From Butyrivibrio sp. (GTDB lineage Bacteria; Bacillota; Clostridia; Lachnospirales; Lachnospiraceae), in assembly GCA_024688095.1 (NCBI GenBank), contig JAILEJ010000283.1, positions 1 through 5,141 on the forward strand: 5,141 bases of DNA, given 5' to 3'. Below are positions 1-5,141 of this stretch, in pieces. A program made the position numbers and the translations under genes. The notes beneath the pieces are model-generated. The model saw only the letters and a list, made by a program, of their open reading frames with translations, was not told the DNA's origin and did not search any database. Every line of letters begins with the position of its first letter. Positions within the stretch are counted from its first letter, which is position 1.

Positions 1-1
1 A

Positions 2-1060
2 ATAAGCTATCTTGCAGACATTTATAACCAAAAAATAGATGCTGAAAAAAACATATTAAGACTTGCTCTTTATCAATCTTTTTTTCCAAAATTTATGAGT
101 GGTCCTATTGAAAAATATGAACGACAAAAAAATGATTATCTATCACTTTCATCTGTTCATTTATTTGATGCAAATAGATTAAGTACAAGTTTTATATATA
201 TCATTACCGGCTACTTTATGAAGCTTATGGTTGCTGACAGACTTGCTCTTTACGTAGATAAAATATTTGAAAGTTACTCAATTCTCTCATCGCCTTTAAT
301 TGTTCTTGGTGCAGTTGGCTATACTATACAGATTTATTTCGACTTTGCTGGATATTCTTTTACTGCAATTGGAATTGCTAATTTATTTGGGGTAAATCTT
401 ATTAGTAACTTTAATAATCCATATCTTGCAGAAAACATCGTAGATTTTTGGAGAAGATGGCACATTTCACTTAGTACCTGGCTAAAAGATTATATTTATA
501 TTCCACTCGGTGGAAACAGAAATGGTGAAATACATAAATATATTAATACAATGATAGTCTTTACAGTATGTGGTTTTTGGCATGGAAGCGGTCTTAACTT
601 TATAGCCTGGGGCTTACTACACGGAATCTTCTCGGTAATAGAAAATTATATGTTAAAAAGAAATATTAATTTTCTATTTAAAGGTATCATTGGTAGAATT
701 TTAAACTTTATACTTGTTGGTTTTGCATGGATTTTCTTCAAAGCATCTTCACTTGGACATGCAATAATGTACATAAAATCCATGCTTACTTCATTTCATG
801 CTGATAAAACATTTTCAGAACAGCTGGAAATAATAGAACTACCGCAGCTTGAAATTAATATATTGTTATTATCAATTCTTGCCTTTTTCATACTTGAAAT
901 TATTTCTTACAGATCCAAATGTACAGTCCCAGAATATATTTCTGATAAAAAGCCTGTGATTAAATATGGATATTTATATTTAAGTCTTATACTAATTCTA
1001 ATTTACGGTATCTATGGTGGGCTTAACACAGGTACAACATTTATATACATGCAATTTTAA
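2..1060 (+). CDS. MBOAT-family membrane O-acyltransferase (AlgI/DltB-like), 5' end outside window
   Basis: Probable polytopic membrane enzyme that passes an acyl group, most likely acetyl, from a cytoplasmic donor across the membrane for O-acylation of a surface polymer. The frame is open to the left edge and gives 352 residues. Residues before the internal ATG at 95 already match the family (SYLADIY, then ALYQSFFPKFMSGPI), so that ATG is not the true start. By comparison with the complete paralogue at 3248-4645, about 115 N-terminal residues are missing. Core motifs are FWRRWHIS and YIYIPLGGNR, then GFWHGSG. The two conserved MBOAT histidines are encoded at 461-463 and 581-583; the second, in FWHG, is the presumed catalytic one. 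The protein ends FIYMQF, resembling the FIYxxF ending I associate with AlgI-like proteins. An SGNH-like partner follows 33 bp downstream, probably in the same operon. The family call is firm; acyl group and acceptor are inferred. Confidence 0.93.
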   Translation: MSYLADIYNQKIDAEKNILRLALYQSFFPKFMSGPIEKYERQKNDYLSLSSVHLFDANRLSTSFIYIITGYFMKLMVADRLALYVDKIFESYSILSSPLIVLGAVGYTIQIYFDFAGYSFTAIGIANLFGVNLISNFNNPYLAENIVDFWRRWHISLSTWLKDYIYIPLGGNRNGEIHKYINTMIVFTVCGFWHGSGLNFIAWGLLHGIFSVIENYMLKRNINFLFKGIIGRILNFILVGFAWIFFKASSLGHAIMYIKSMLTSFHADKTFSEQLEIIELPQLEINILLLSILAFFILEIISYRSKCTVPEYISDKKPVIKYGYLYLSLILILIYGIYGGLNTGTTFIYMQF

Positions 1061-1093
1061 TTTATATTATCATTACGAAAGTGCAGCCCTTTT

Positions 1094-2131
1094 ATGAATA
1101 AAATAATAAGTCTTTTTAAAAAAAATATTGTTTTTATAATTCTTACAATCATATCTATTTTTGTTTTGATTTTTTTAACAAAACTATTTGTTCCACATAC
1201 AAAACATGGAATTTATCAATCTCAATGTATGTATAAGCAACCGGAGGATTCGATAGATGTCGTATTTATGGGATCCAGTCATATACATTGCGATGTAAAC
1301 ACTGCTTATCTTTGGCAGAATTACGGAATAAGCGGTTATGATTATAGCGCAGCTGAGCAGCCACTTTGGATAACATATTATTTTTTAAAAGAAATCTGTA
1401 AAACTCAATCGCCCAAACTTATTGTTTTAGATTTATTCGCTCCTGCAAGTTTTACCGATGATTATCAATACGACTTTATGCCTGATAATCTTTATGGTAT
1501 GAATTTCTCACTAAATAAATTGCAGATGATCCTCACATGTTGTGAATTTGATAAAATTACTGAGTACTTTCCTACTTTGTTTGGTAGCCATACAAGATAT
1601 ACAGAATTAGATGAAACTGATAAAGAAAAGTTCGATTTATCTAATAAAGATATGGCCAGTTTTAAAGGTTTTACTCCATATTTTGGTAAAACTAAAACTG
1701 AATGTAACGAAATAATAACTGATGAACATGCTGAGTTAACAGAAAAGACAAGAACATATTTGCAGAAAATAATTGATTATACTAACGAAAACGGGATTGA
1801 ATTATACCTTATAGTTTCCCCTTATATCTCCACTTATGAGGAAGAGACAGCCTATAACACATTTAAAGCTATAGCTAATGAAAATAATATTATTATGGAT
1901 AATATGAATCACCATTACGCCAATATGGGATTTATCCCGGAAAAACACCTGTTTGATAACTCTCATTTAAATTATAGCGGAAGCAAAATATTCTCAGACT
2001 ACCTTGGAAAAAAAATCAAAGAATATTACGATATAGAAGATCACAGAGGCGATCCTTATTACTCTTCCTGGGATGATGGATGTCTGGAAATAGAAAAAAT
2101 TGTAAGTGAACACAAATCCAAGAAAAAATAA
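1094..2131 (+). CDS. Membrane-anchored SGNH-hydrolase-like protein, partner of the upstream MBOAT
   Basis: Likely extracytoplasmic acyltransferase or esterase-fold partner that completes polymer O-acylation with the preceding MBOAT protein. Residues about 11-33 form one hydrophobic segment after lysines 9-10, suggesting a signal anchor with the rest outside. The SGNH block I appears as VVFMGSSH, with Ser62 as candidate nucleophile. A buried strand, LIVLDLF, lies at 109-115. The C-terminal block is DNSHLNYSG, giving a candidate Asp288/His291 pair. The Ser plus DxxH layout matches DltD-, AlgJ/AlgX- and PatB-type proteins. A polar tail of about 40 residues, ending in lysines, follows the domain. 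The ATG at 1094 has only a weak upstream purine stretch (GAAAG, 1077-1081), so translation may depend on coupling to the gene upstream. The fold is well supported; the substrate is unknown, and a purely structural role cannot be excluded. Confidence 0.85.
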   Translation: MNKIISLFKKNIVFIILTIISIFVLIFLTKLFVPHTKHGIYQSQCMYKQPEDSIDVVFMGSSHIHCDVNTAYLWQNYGISGYDYSAAEQPLWITYYFLKEICKTQSPKLIVLDLFAPASFTDDYQYDFMPDNLYGMNFSLNKLQMILTCCEFDKITEYFPTLFGSHTRYTELDETDKEKFDLSNKDMASFKGFTPYFGKTKTECNEIITDEHAELTEKTRTYLQKIIDYTNENGIELYLIVSPYISTYEEETAYNTFKAIANENNIIMDNMNHHYANMGFIPEKHLFDNSHLNYSGSKIFSDYLGKKIKEYYDIEDHRGDPYYSSWDDGCLEIEKIVSEHKSKKK

Positions 2132-2153
2132 TTTTAGTACTTAATTTTATTGT

Positions 2154-2221
2154 GGAGAATAGAATTTATTATGATAATCTGCGTCTTATTTGCAATCTAT
2201 TATAATCACTATCTATTCTCC
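2154..2221. repeat. Long imperfect palindrome between the convergent cassettes
   Basis: The outer arms are perfect 10-bp inverted copies, GGAGAATAGA at 2154-2163 and TCTATTCTCC at 2212-2221. Inside them, 2168-2182 and 2192-2206 pair imperfectly (11 of 15 positions) around a 9-nt loop at 2183-2191. The right arm covers the TAG stop and the last two codons of the minus-strand gene ending at 2213. Neither side has the T-run expected of an intrinsic terminator. It could still stop convergent transcription, stabilise mRNA 3' ends, or be a small mobile-element remnant. The pairing is seen directly; the role is inferred. Confidence 0.6.
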
Positions 2222-3235
2222 CTTTAAATAAGATATAAGTTCCGAAGCATTATCCTTAGTAATGTATGCTCCAAACTCTTTAACATCTGATATATGCTCA
2301 TCTGCAAATATTATCTCTTCTATTTTGAGACCAACAAATGGATCATAGTGTGAAGCATCAAAATAATATTTCATATTTGTAGTATACTGATTAAGACCAG
2401 AAAAATTATAAAAATCAGTAACAGCTGCAACATCCTCTAAAAATTCGATATACCCCTTTGATACAGCTTCTTCATAAGTTGACTCAAGTACAGGTGATGA
2501 AAATATAATGAGTCTTATGCCTTTTTCATCACAAATCTCCTTAAGTTCTTTTATAGCATTAATAGGTTCAGATTCAGACCTCTCTTCAAAGTAATATCCA
2601 CACCCCAAAGACTTTACCATCGTTTTTTCTTTGGACGGTTCAGATATATCAATATTTCTTTTATCTACGCCGTACTCATAAAAAAGAGAAACATTCTCAG
2701 CATCATTCTCATCTTGAGAAATTACCTGACTTAAAATCGAAAACTCTGGTTTTACCATAATATATTTGTACCAAAAAGATAATGGCGATTTTTCATACTC
2801 TTGATACTGCTTCTCTATAAGCTCTGATGAATTATTCTCATAAGTGTTATACATAGATATTTCATCTATTCCGATTACAAGACATTTTATATCTACTCCA
2901 TTTTCAAGAAATGTCTTTACGGTCTCAAGATTATCTTTAGGGCATCCCATAGGATAAGTCATATTATACCAATGGAGTTCTTCTCCTTCGAAATTAGCAA
3001 TAAGTCCTTGTGGAGGAATATTTCCTACTCTGGATGATCCAAGTATAAAAGAATTGTATTTATCAGAATTATCAATTATGTATCTTGTTTTTATGTAATT
3101 ATCGTTACGGGCCGCATCTGTTATCCTGATGTTATCTCTATGGAAAACGTTGAAAACATCTACATACAGCACTGTCCCTAAATAAATCAGAAATGGTACA
3201 ATACAAAGACACGCTCTGATTATAAGCTTTTTCAT
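2213..3235 (-). CDS. Membrane-anchored SGNH-hydrolase-like protein, partner of the minus-strand MBOAT
   Basis: Second SGNH-fold protein of the window, probably the extracytoplasmic partner of the MBOAT encoded just upstream. A basic N-terminus (K2, K3, R7) precedes a hydrophobic segment at about residues 8-25, followed by DVFNVFH, a short motif I associate with this type of protein. Block I is FILGSSR with Ser68 as candidate nucleophile; YNMTYPMG lies at about 90-97; the strand LVIGIDE at 119-125 resembles the LIVLDLF strand of the other SGNH protein. The C-terminal block is YYFDASHYD, giving Asp293/His296. It shares this layout with the protein at 1094-2131 but differs in most other residues and lacks its polar C-terminal tail, so it is a distant paralogue rather than a recent copy. 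The ATG at 3235 is supported by AAAGGA eight bases upstream. Acyl group and polymer target are unknown. Confidence 0.85.
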   Translation of the reverse strand: MKKLIIRACLCIVPFLIYLGTVLYVDVFNVFHRDNIRITDAARNDNYIKTRYIIDNSDKYNSFILGSSRVGNIPPQGLIANFEGEELHWYNMTYPMGCPKDNLETVKTFLENGVDIKCLVIGIDEISMYNTYENNSSELIEKQYQEYEKSPLSFWYKYIMVKPEFSILSQVISQDENDAENVSLFYEYGVDKRNIDISEPSKEKTMVKSLGCGYYFEERSESEPINAIKELKEICDEKGIRLIIFSSPVLESTYEEAVSKGYIEFLEDVAAVTDFYNFSGLNQYTTNMKYYFDASHYDPFVGLKIEEIIFADEHISDVKEFGAYITKDNASELISYLKGE

Positions 3236-3243
3236 AAGTTATT

Positions 3244-3249
3244 TCCTTT
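3244..3249 (-). promoter_or_regulatory. Ribosome binding site overlapping the upstream stop codon
   Basis: AAAGGA on the minus strand lies 8 nt before the ATG at 3235. Its first two bases are the last two of the TAA stop (3248-3250) of the MBOAT gene. A ribosome ending the first gene would sit directly on this site, so translational coupling of the two partners is likely. Confidence 0.75.
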
Positions 3250-4645
3250 AAAAACTATTATATATAAAGTTCACATGCTCCGAGGATGCAAAAAATAGTA
3301 TCACCAAAATAAGTGCGTAATATCCAGTCCAGCGTAATAAAATAGGCATATTTCTTACGATTGACAAACCGTCCTTATTTCTAGTTTTGAAACTTATAAA
3401 GATAAACAGTACAAGTCCAATGACGCAAATCATAAACACCTTCATATCACTTATTAAAAGCAGTTCTTCTATGCCTCCAGAAATTTGTCCTGTAAAAAAC
3501 TTAAACAACTCTGATGGAACTTTTGCAAAACTTCTTATAGTAATCAAAGCTTCTGAGATATTATTTGAAGCAAAGAATATCCAGGCAAAGGTAACCGTAA
3601 GATATGTTATAAAAATATTCCCTTTATAACCAGGCTTTCTCTCTCTTATCATCCGTTCTGCACATACAAAAGCGCCATGTAACAATCCCCATACAATAAA
3701 ATGGAATCCGTTACCATGCCAAAAACCACTTACAATAAATACAATCATTACATTCCTGTATATCCGGAATCTATCAACACGACTTCCACCAAGTGGAAAA
3801 TAAATATATTTTTTCAACCATCCACTCAGGGAAATATGCCAGCGATTCCAAAACTCAGTTACAGTCCTAGATAGATATGGATGATCAAAATTCTGTATAA
3901 GATCATATCCAAGAATCTTTGCACAACCTATTACAATATCCGAGTATCCTGAGAAATCAAAGTACAATTGAAATGAATACAGAAGAGACACCATAAGCAA
4001 TGCAACACCACTATTGTCTGCAGTACCTACGCTGTCTTTTACTCCATTTATATAAATTGCCATATTATCTGCTAATATAAGCTTTTTGGCAATTCCCCAC
4101 GCATAGAGTTTTATACCATCTGTAACCCTGTCATAATCAAAATCTATTTTTTTCTCAAACTGTGGTAATAAGACTCCTGCTTCCATAATAGGTCCACTAG
4201 AAACGCAAGGAAAAAAAGAAACAAAAAGTGCAATTTTCAAAAAGTTCTTATCTGGTTTTAAATCACCTTTGAACACTGCATAAATATAAGTAAAACTCTG
4301 CAATGTAACAAATGATATTCCTAGGGGCTGAGCCAAAGTAAAGCCACCAAAATCAAGCAATTTAAATACCAAAAGAGGTGCCAATAAAAGTGGCACTAAT
4401 ATAATAAAAAGCTTCTTTTGTCTATAGATCAGAAGTCCTCCAACATATGTAATCAATATTATATATATTAAAAACCATATTGCTTTAACTCCTGCATATA
4501 AAAAGAAAGATGTACTTGCTAAAAGTAGCACAATATTATTGATGTATATCAGCTTCTTTTCATTTTTTACAATTAGAGAAAACATACACAGAATAATGCA
4601 TAACATTAAAAAGAAAGCTGCAAACAGCTTAGTGTAAACCAGCAT
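3248..4645 (-). CDS. Complete MBOAT-family membrane O-acyltransferase (AlgI/DltB-like)
   Basis: Full-length (465 residues) polytopic membrane protein, a normal size for the bacterial AlgI/PatA/DltB group. It probably carries acyl groups across the membrane for its SGNH partner. Hydrophobic segments cover about 5-26, 33-53, 55-74 and 78-97, and more follow. Family landmarks in order: SFFPCVSSGPI at 143-153, GIKLYAWGIAKKLILADN at 177-194, QLYFDFSGYSD at 226-236, EFWNRWHIS at 264-272, YIYFPLGGSR at 280-289 and GFWHGNG at 307-313. His270 and His310 are the two conserved MBOAT histidines, His310 being the presumed catalytic one. The C-terminus, FIYNSF, mirrors FIYMQF of the other MBOAT. The ATG start has AAAGGA at 6-nt spacing. 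It leads a two-gene operon, with its stop 12 bp before the next ATG. The core is clearly similar to the plus-strand MBOAT, but charged loops and C-terminal helices differ. The target polymer cannot be told. Confidence 0.95.
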   Translation of the reverse strand: MLVYTKLFAAFFLMLCIILCMFSLIVKNEKKLIYINNIVLLLASTSFFLYAGVKAIWFLIYIILITYVGGLLIYRQKKLFIILVPLLLAPLLVFKLLDFGGFTLAQPLGISFVTLQSFTYIYAVFKGDLKPDKNFLKIALFVSFFPCVSSGPIMEAGVLLPQFEKKIDFDYDRVTDGIKLYAWGIAKKLILADNMAIYINGVKDSVGTADNSGVALLMVSLLYSFQLYFDFSGYSDIVIGCAKILGYDLIQNFDHPYLSRTVTEFWNRWHISLSGWLKKYIYFPLGGSRVDRFRIYRNVMIVFIVSGFWHGNGFHFIVWGLLHGAFVCAERMIRERKPGYKGNIFITYLTVTFAWIFFASNNISEALITIRSFAKVPSELFKFFTGQISGGIEELLLISDMKVFMICVIGLVLFIFISFKTRNKDGLSIVRNMPILLRWTGYYALILVILFFASSEHVNFIYNSF

Positions 4646-4651
4646 AATTAG

Positions 4652-4657
4652 TCCTTT
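4652..4657 (-). promoter_or_regulatory. Ribosome binding site of the complete MBOAT gene
   Basis: AAAGGA on the minus strand, 6 nt before the ATG at 4645. It is the same hexamer used by the downstream SGNH gene and fixes this ATG as the start. Confidence 0.75.
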
Positions 4658-4714
4658 ATTTAAAATATATTATAAATTATATTTATTATTTATTTTTACC
4701 ATATTGTTAGAATT

Positions 4715-4720
4715 ATTATA
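4715..4720 (-). promoter_or_regulatory. Candidate -10 box for the minus-strand operon
   Basis: A perfect TATAAT on the minus strand lies about 70 bp before the MBOAT start and just past the terminator at 4736-4764, where a new promoter would be expected. The region 17 bp further upstream is only a T-run with no good -35 match. The whole leader is so AT-rich that chance TATAAT-like matches are common; another lies near 4676-4681. Treat as tentative. Confidence 0.3.
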
Positions 4721-4735
4721 CCCTACAGATATTAT

Positions 4736-4764
4736 AAAAAAAAGAGAAGCATTTCTGCTTCTCT
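4736..4764 (-). terminator. Intrinsic terminator, minus strand
   Basis: A perfect 9-bp stem, AGAGAAGCA (4764-4756) with TGCTTCTCT (4751-4743), closes a GAAA tetraloop and runs straight into eight T residues on the minus strand. It sits five bases after the tRNA 3'-end remnant, so it is probably the original terminator of that tRNA transcript. It also insulates the MBOAT operon from minus-strand transcription entering from the right. Confidence 0.85.
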
Positions 4765-4769
4765 CTCAC

Positions 4770-4790
4770 TGCCGGCGACCGGAATCGAAC
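4770..4790 (-). other. tRNA 3'-end remnant, probable integration attachment site
   Basis: Read on the minus strand, this 21-bp stretch has G53, the T-loop TTCGATT, the 3' half of a T-stem (CCGGT), a 7-nt acceptor 3' strand CGCCGGC and discriminator A, with no encoded CCA. It looks like the end of a leucine-type tRNA, though the isotype is a guess from memory. The 5' half of the T-stem should be ACCGG, but the bases before the loop read AAAAG, and no anticodon arm precedes it. The tRNA identity therefore breaks off at the T-loop. Such short 3'-end copies are typically left where tyrosine recombinases integrate elements into tRNA genes. The adjacent native-looking terminator suggests that the element, if still present, lies to the right. 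Confidence 0.6.
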
Positions 4791-4813
4791 TTTTAGTAGT
4801 CTCTGGAAGCCGC

Positions 4814-4847
4814 ATAGAAAGGAGCTTCGCCGACCCTGCCTTTCTAT
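4814..4847. repeat. Inverted repeat, 9-bp arms
   Basis: ATAGAAAGG at 4814-4822 and CCTTTCTAT at 4839-4847 are perfect inverted copies around a 16-nt spacer. A second stem, GAAGC (4806-4810) with GCTTC (4824-4828), would enclose the left arm and cannot form at the same time without a pseudoknot. No T-run follows on either strand, so a simple terminator is unlikely. Its position between the tRNA remnant and the GTACC repeats suggests a recombinase site or an RNA structure, neither of which is proven. Confidence 0.5.
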
Positions 4848-4934
4848 TGTACCAAATTTGTACCACTTTCGTATAATAAAGGATGCCGATAAAAACTGAA
4901 TAATATACGTGTTTTAGTTTTAGAAATTTGTACC
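4847..4934 (+). repeat. TTGTACC / AAATTTGTACC direct repeats
   Basis: AAATTTGTACC occurs identically at 4854-4864 and 4924-4934, start points 70 bp apart. A shorter copy, TTGTACC, lies at 4847-4853 immediately before the first. Short same-direction repeats beside a tRNA remnant resemble the arm-type or core binding sites of tyrosine integrases. No integrase gene is visible in the window, so this role is inferred. Confidence 0.5.
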
Positions 4935-4946
4935 TAATTCTGTCAC

Positions 4947-5141
4947 TTAATATCGAATGATTTCCTCAACCATCTCAAACATAGTATCTGCAGGAATTAC
5001 AGAACTTATGCATAACATTTCATAACCGATTCCATCCTGTATCCATGTACAATTGCAAGTCTGCCTCTCGTATATCTCTGTGGTACCATAGGTTATCTGT
5101 AATCCTTCCTCTTTCTGTCGACGAATATCATCTTCAGTAAG
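4947..5141 (-). CDS. C-terminal fragment of a hypothetical protein (possibly DUF4367-like), 5' end outside window
   Basis: The minus-strand frame is open from the right edge to a TAA at 4947-4949 and gives 64 residues. It reads as real protein: TYGTTEIYERQ, then a C-N-C motif, WIQDGIGYEMLCIS and a final amphipathic helix, MFEMVEEIIRY. The pattern of a tryptophan, a glycine-containing turn before Tyr, a hydrophobic strand ending in Ser, and a terminal helix recalls the C-terminus of DUF4367 domains, which often sit outside the membrane in Firmicute sigma-factor-linked proteins. That match is by eye and weak. No signal sequence or membrane segment is in the visible part. Whether it belongs to an integrated element on the right or to the chromosome cannot be decided here. 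Confidence 0.6.
   Translation of the reverse strand, partial: LTEDDIRRQKEEGLQITYGTTEIYERQTCNCTWIQDGIGYEMLCISSVIPADTMFEMVEEIIRY

Noticed and set aside
95..97. ATG at 95 as the start of the first MBOAT gene
   Set aside because: The frame is open to the left edge, and the upstream residues match conserved MBOAT sequence that aligns with the complete paralogue. The ATG is an internal methionine.
2132..2212. A standard bidirectional intrinsic terminator between the convergent genes
   Set aside because: The palindrome is there, but neither strand has a T-run after the stem and the stem is long and interrupted. I recorded it as a repeat of unknown role.
3387..3629. An 80-codon plus-strand open frame inside the minus-strand MBOAT gene
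   Set aside because: It lies antisense to a strongly supported gene, has no ribosome binding site that I can see and a low-complexity translation rich in Ser, Ile and Lys. It is a shadow of the real gene.
4770..4834. A functional tRNA gene on the minus strand
   Set aside because: The T-stem 5' strand does not pair, there is no anticodon arm, and the unit is only about 64 nt. Only the 3' end is tRNA-like.
4847..4934. A CRISPR array
   Set aside because: The repeats are only 7-11 bp, number three at most, have irregular spacing and no cas gene is nearby.

Overview
The window is AT-rich, and its reading frames favour A/T-ending codons. Shine-Dalgarno sites of the AAAGGA type, membrane-protein pairs in two-gene operons and a tRNA remnant without an encoded CCA point to a low-GC Firmicute. 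A member of the Clostridia, perhaps Lachnospiraceae, fits best, but that placement is inference and no taxonomic marker gene is present.

Layout. The left 2.1 kb reads on the plus strand: the C-terminal three quarters of an MBOAT-family O-acyltransferase (cut by the left edge), followed 33 bp later by a membrane-anchored SGNH-hydrolase-like protein. From 2213 to 4645 the minus strand carries the same kind of pair: a complete 465-residue MBOAT protein followed 12 bp later by a different 340-residue SGNH-like protein. The two cassettes meet tail to tail across 81 bp holding a large imperfect palindrome whose right arm runs into the stop codon of the minus-strand SGNH gene.

Right of 4645 comes about 300 bp with no gene. 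It holds an AT-rich leader with a candidate promoter, a strong intrinsic terminator reading on the minus strand, a 21-bp tRNA 3'-end remnant, an inverted repeat and GTACC-containing direct repeats. Together these look like the scar of a site-specific integration at a tRNA gene. The last 195 bp encode the C-terminus of a minus-strand protein, possibly of the DUF4367 type, which enters from beyond the right edge.

How the genes work together. In known systems (AlgI with AlgJ/AlgX, PatA with PatB, DltB with DltD) an MBOAT protein moves an acyl group across the membrane and an SGNH-fold partner places it on, or helps place it on, an extracellular polymer. Each cassette here has both halves, so the window probably encodes two separate surface-glycan O-acylation (most likely O-acetylation) modules. 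No glycosyltransferase or polymerase is visible, so the target polymers cannot be named. The mirror-image pairing of two diverged modules and the probable attachment scar next to them are the most unusual points. I see no wholly new system.
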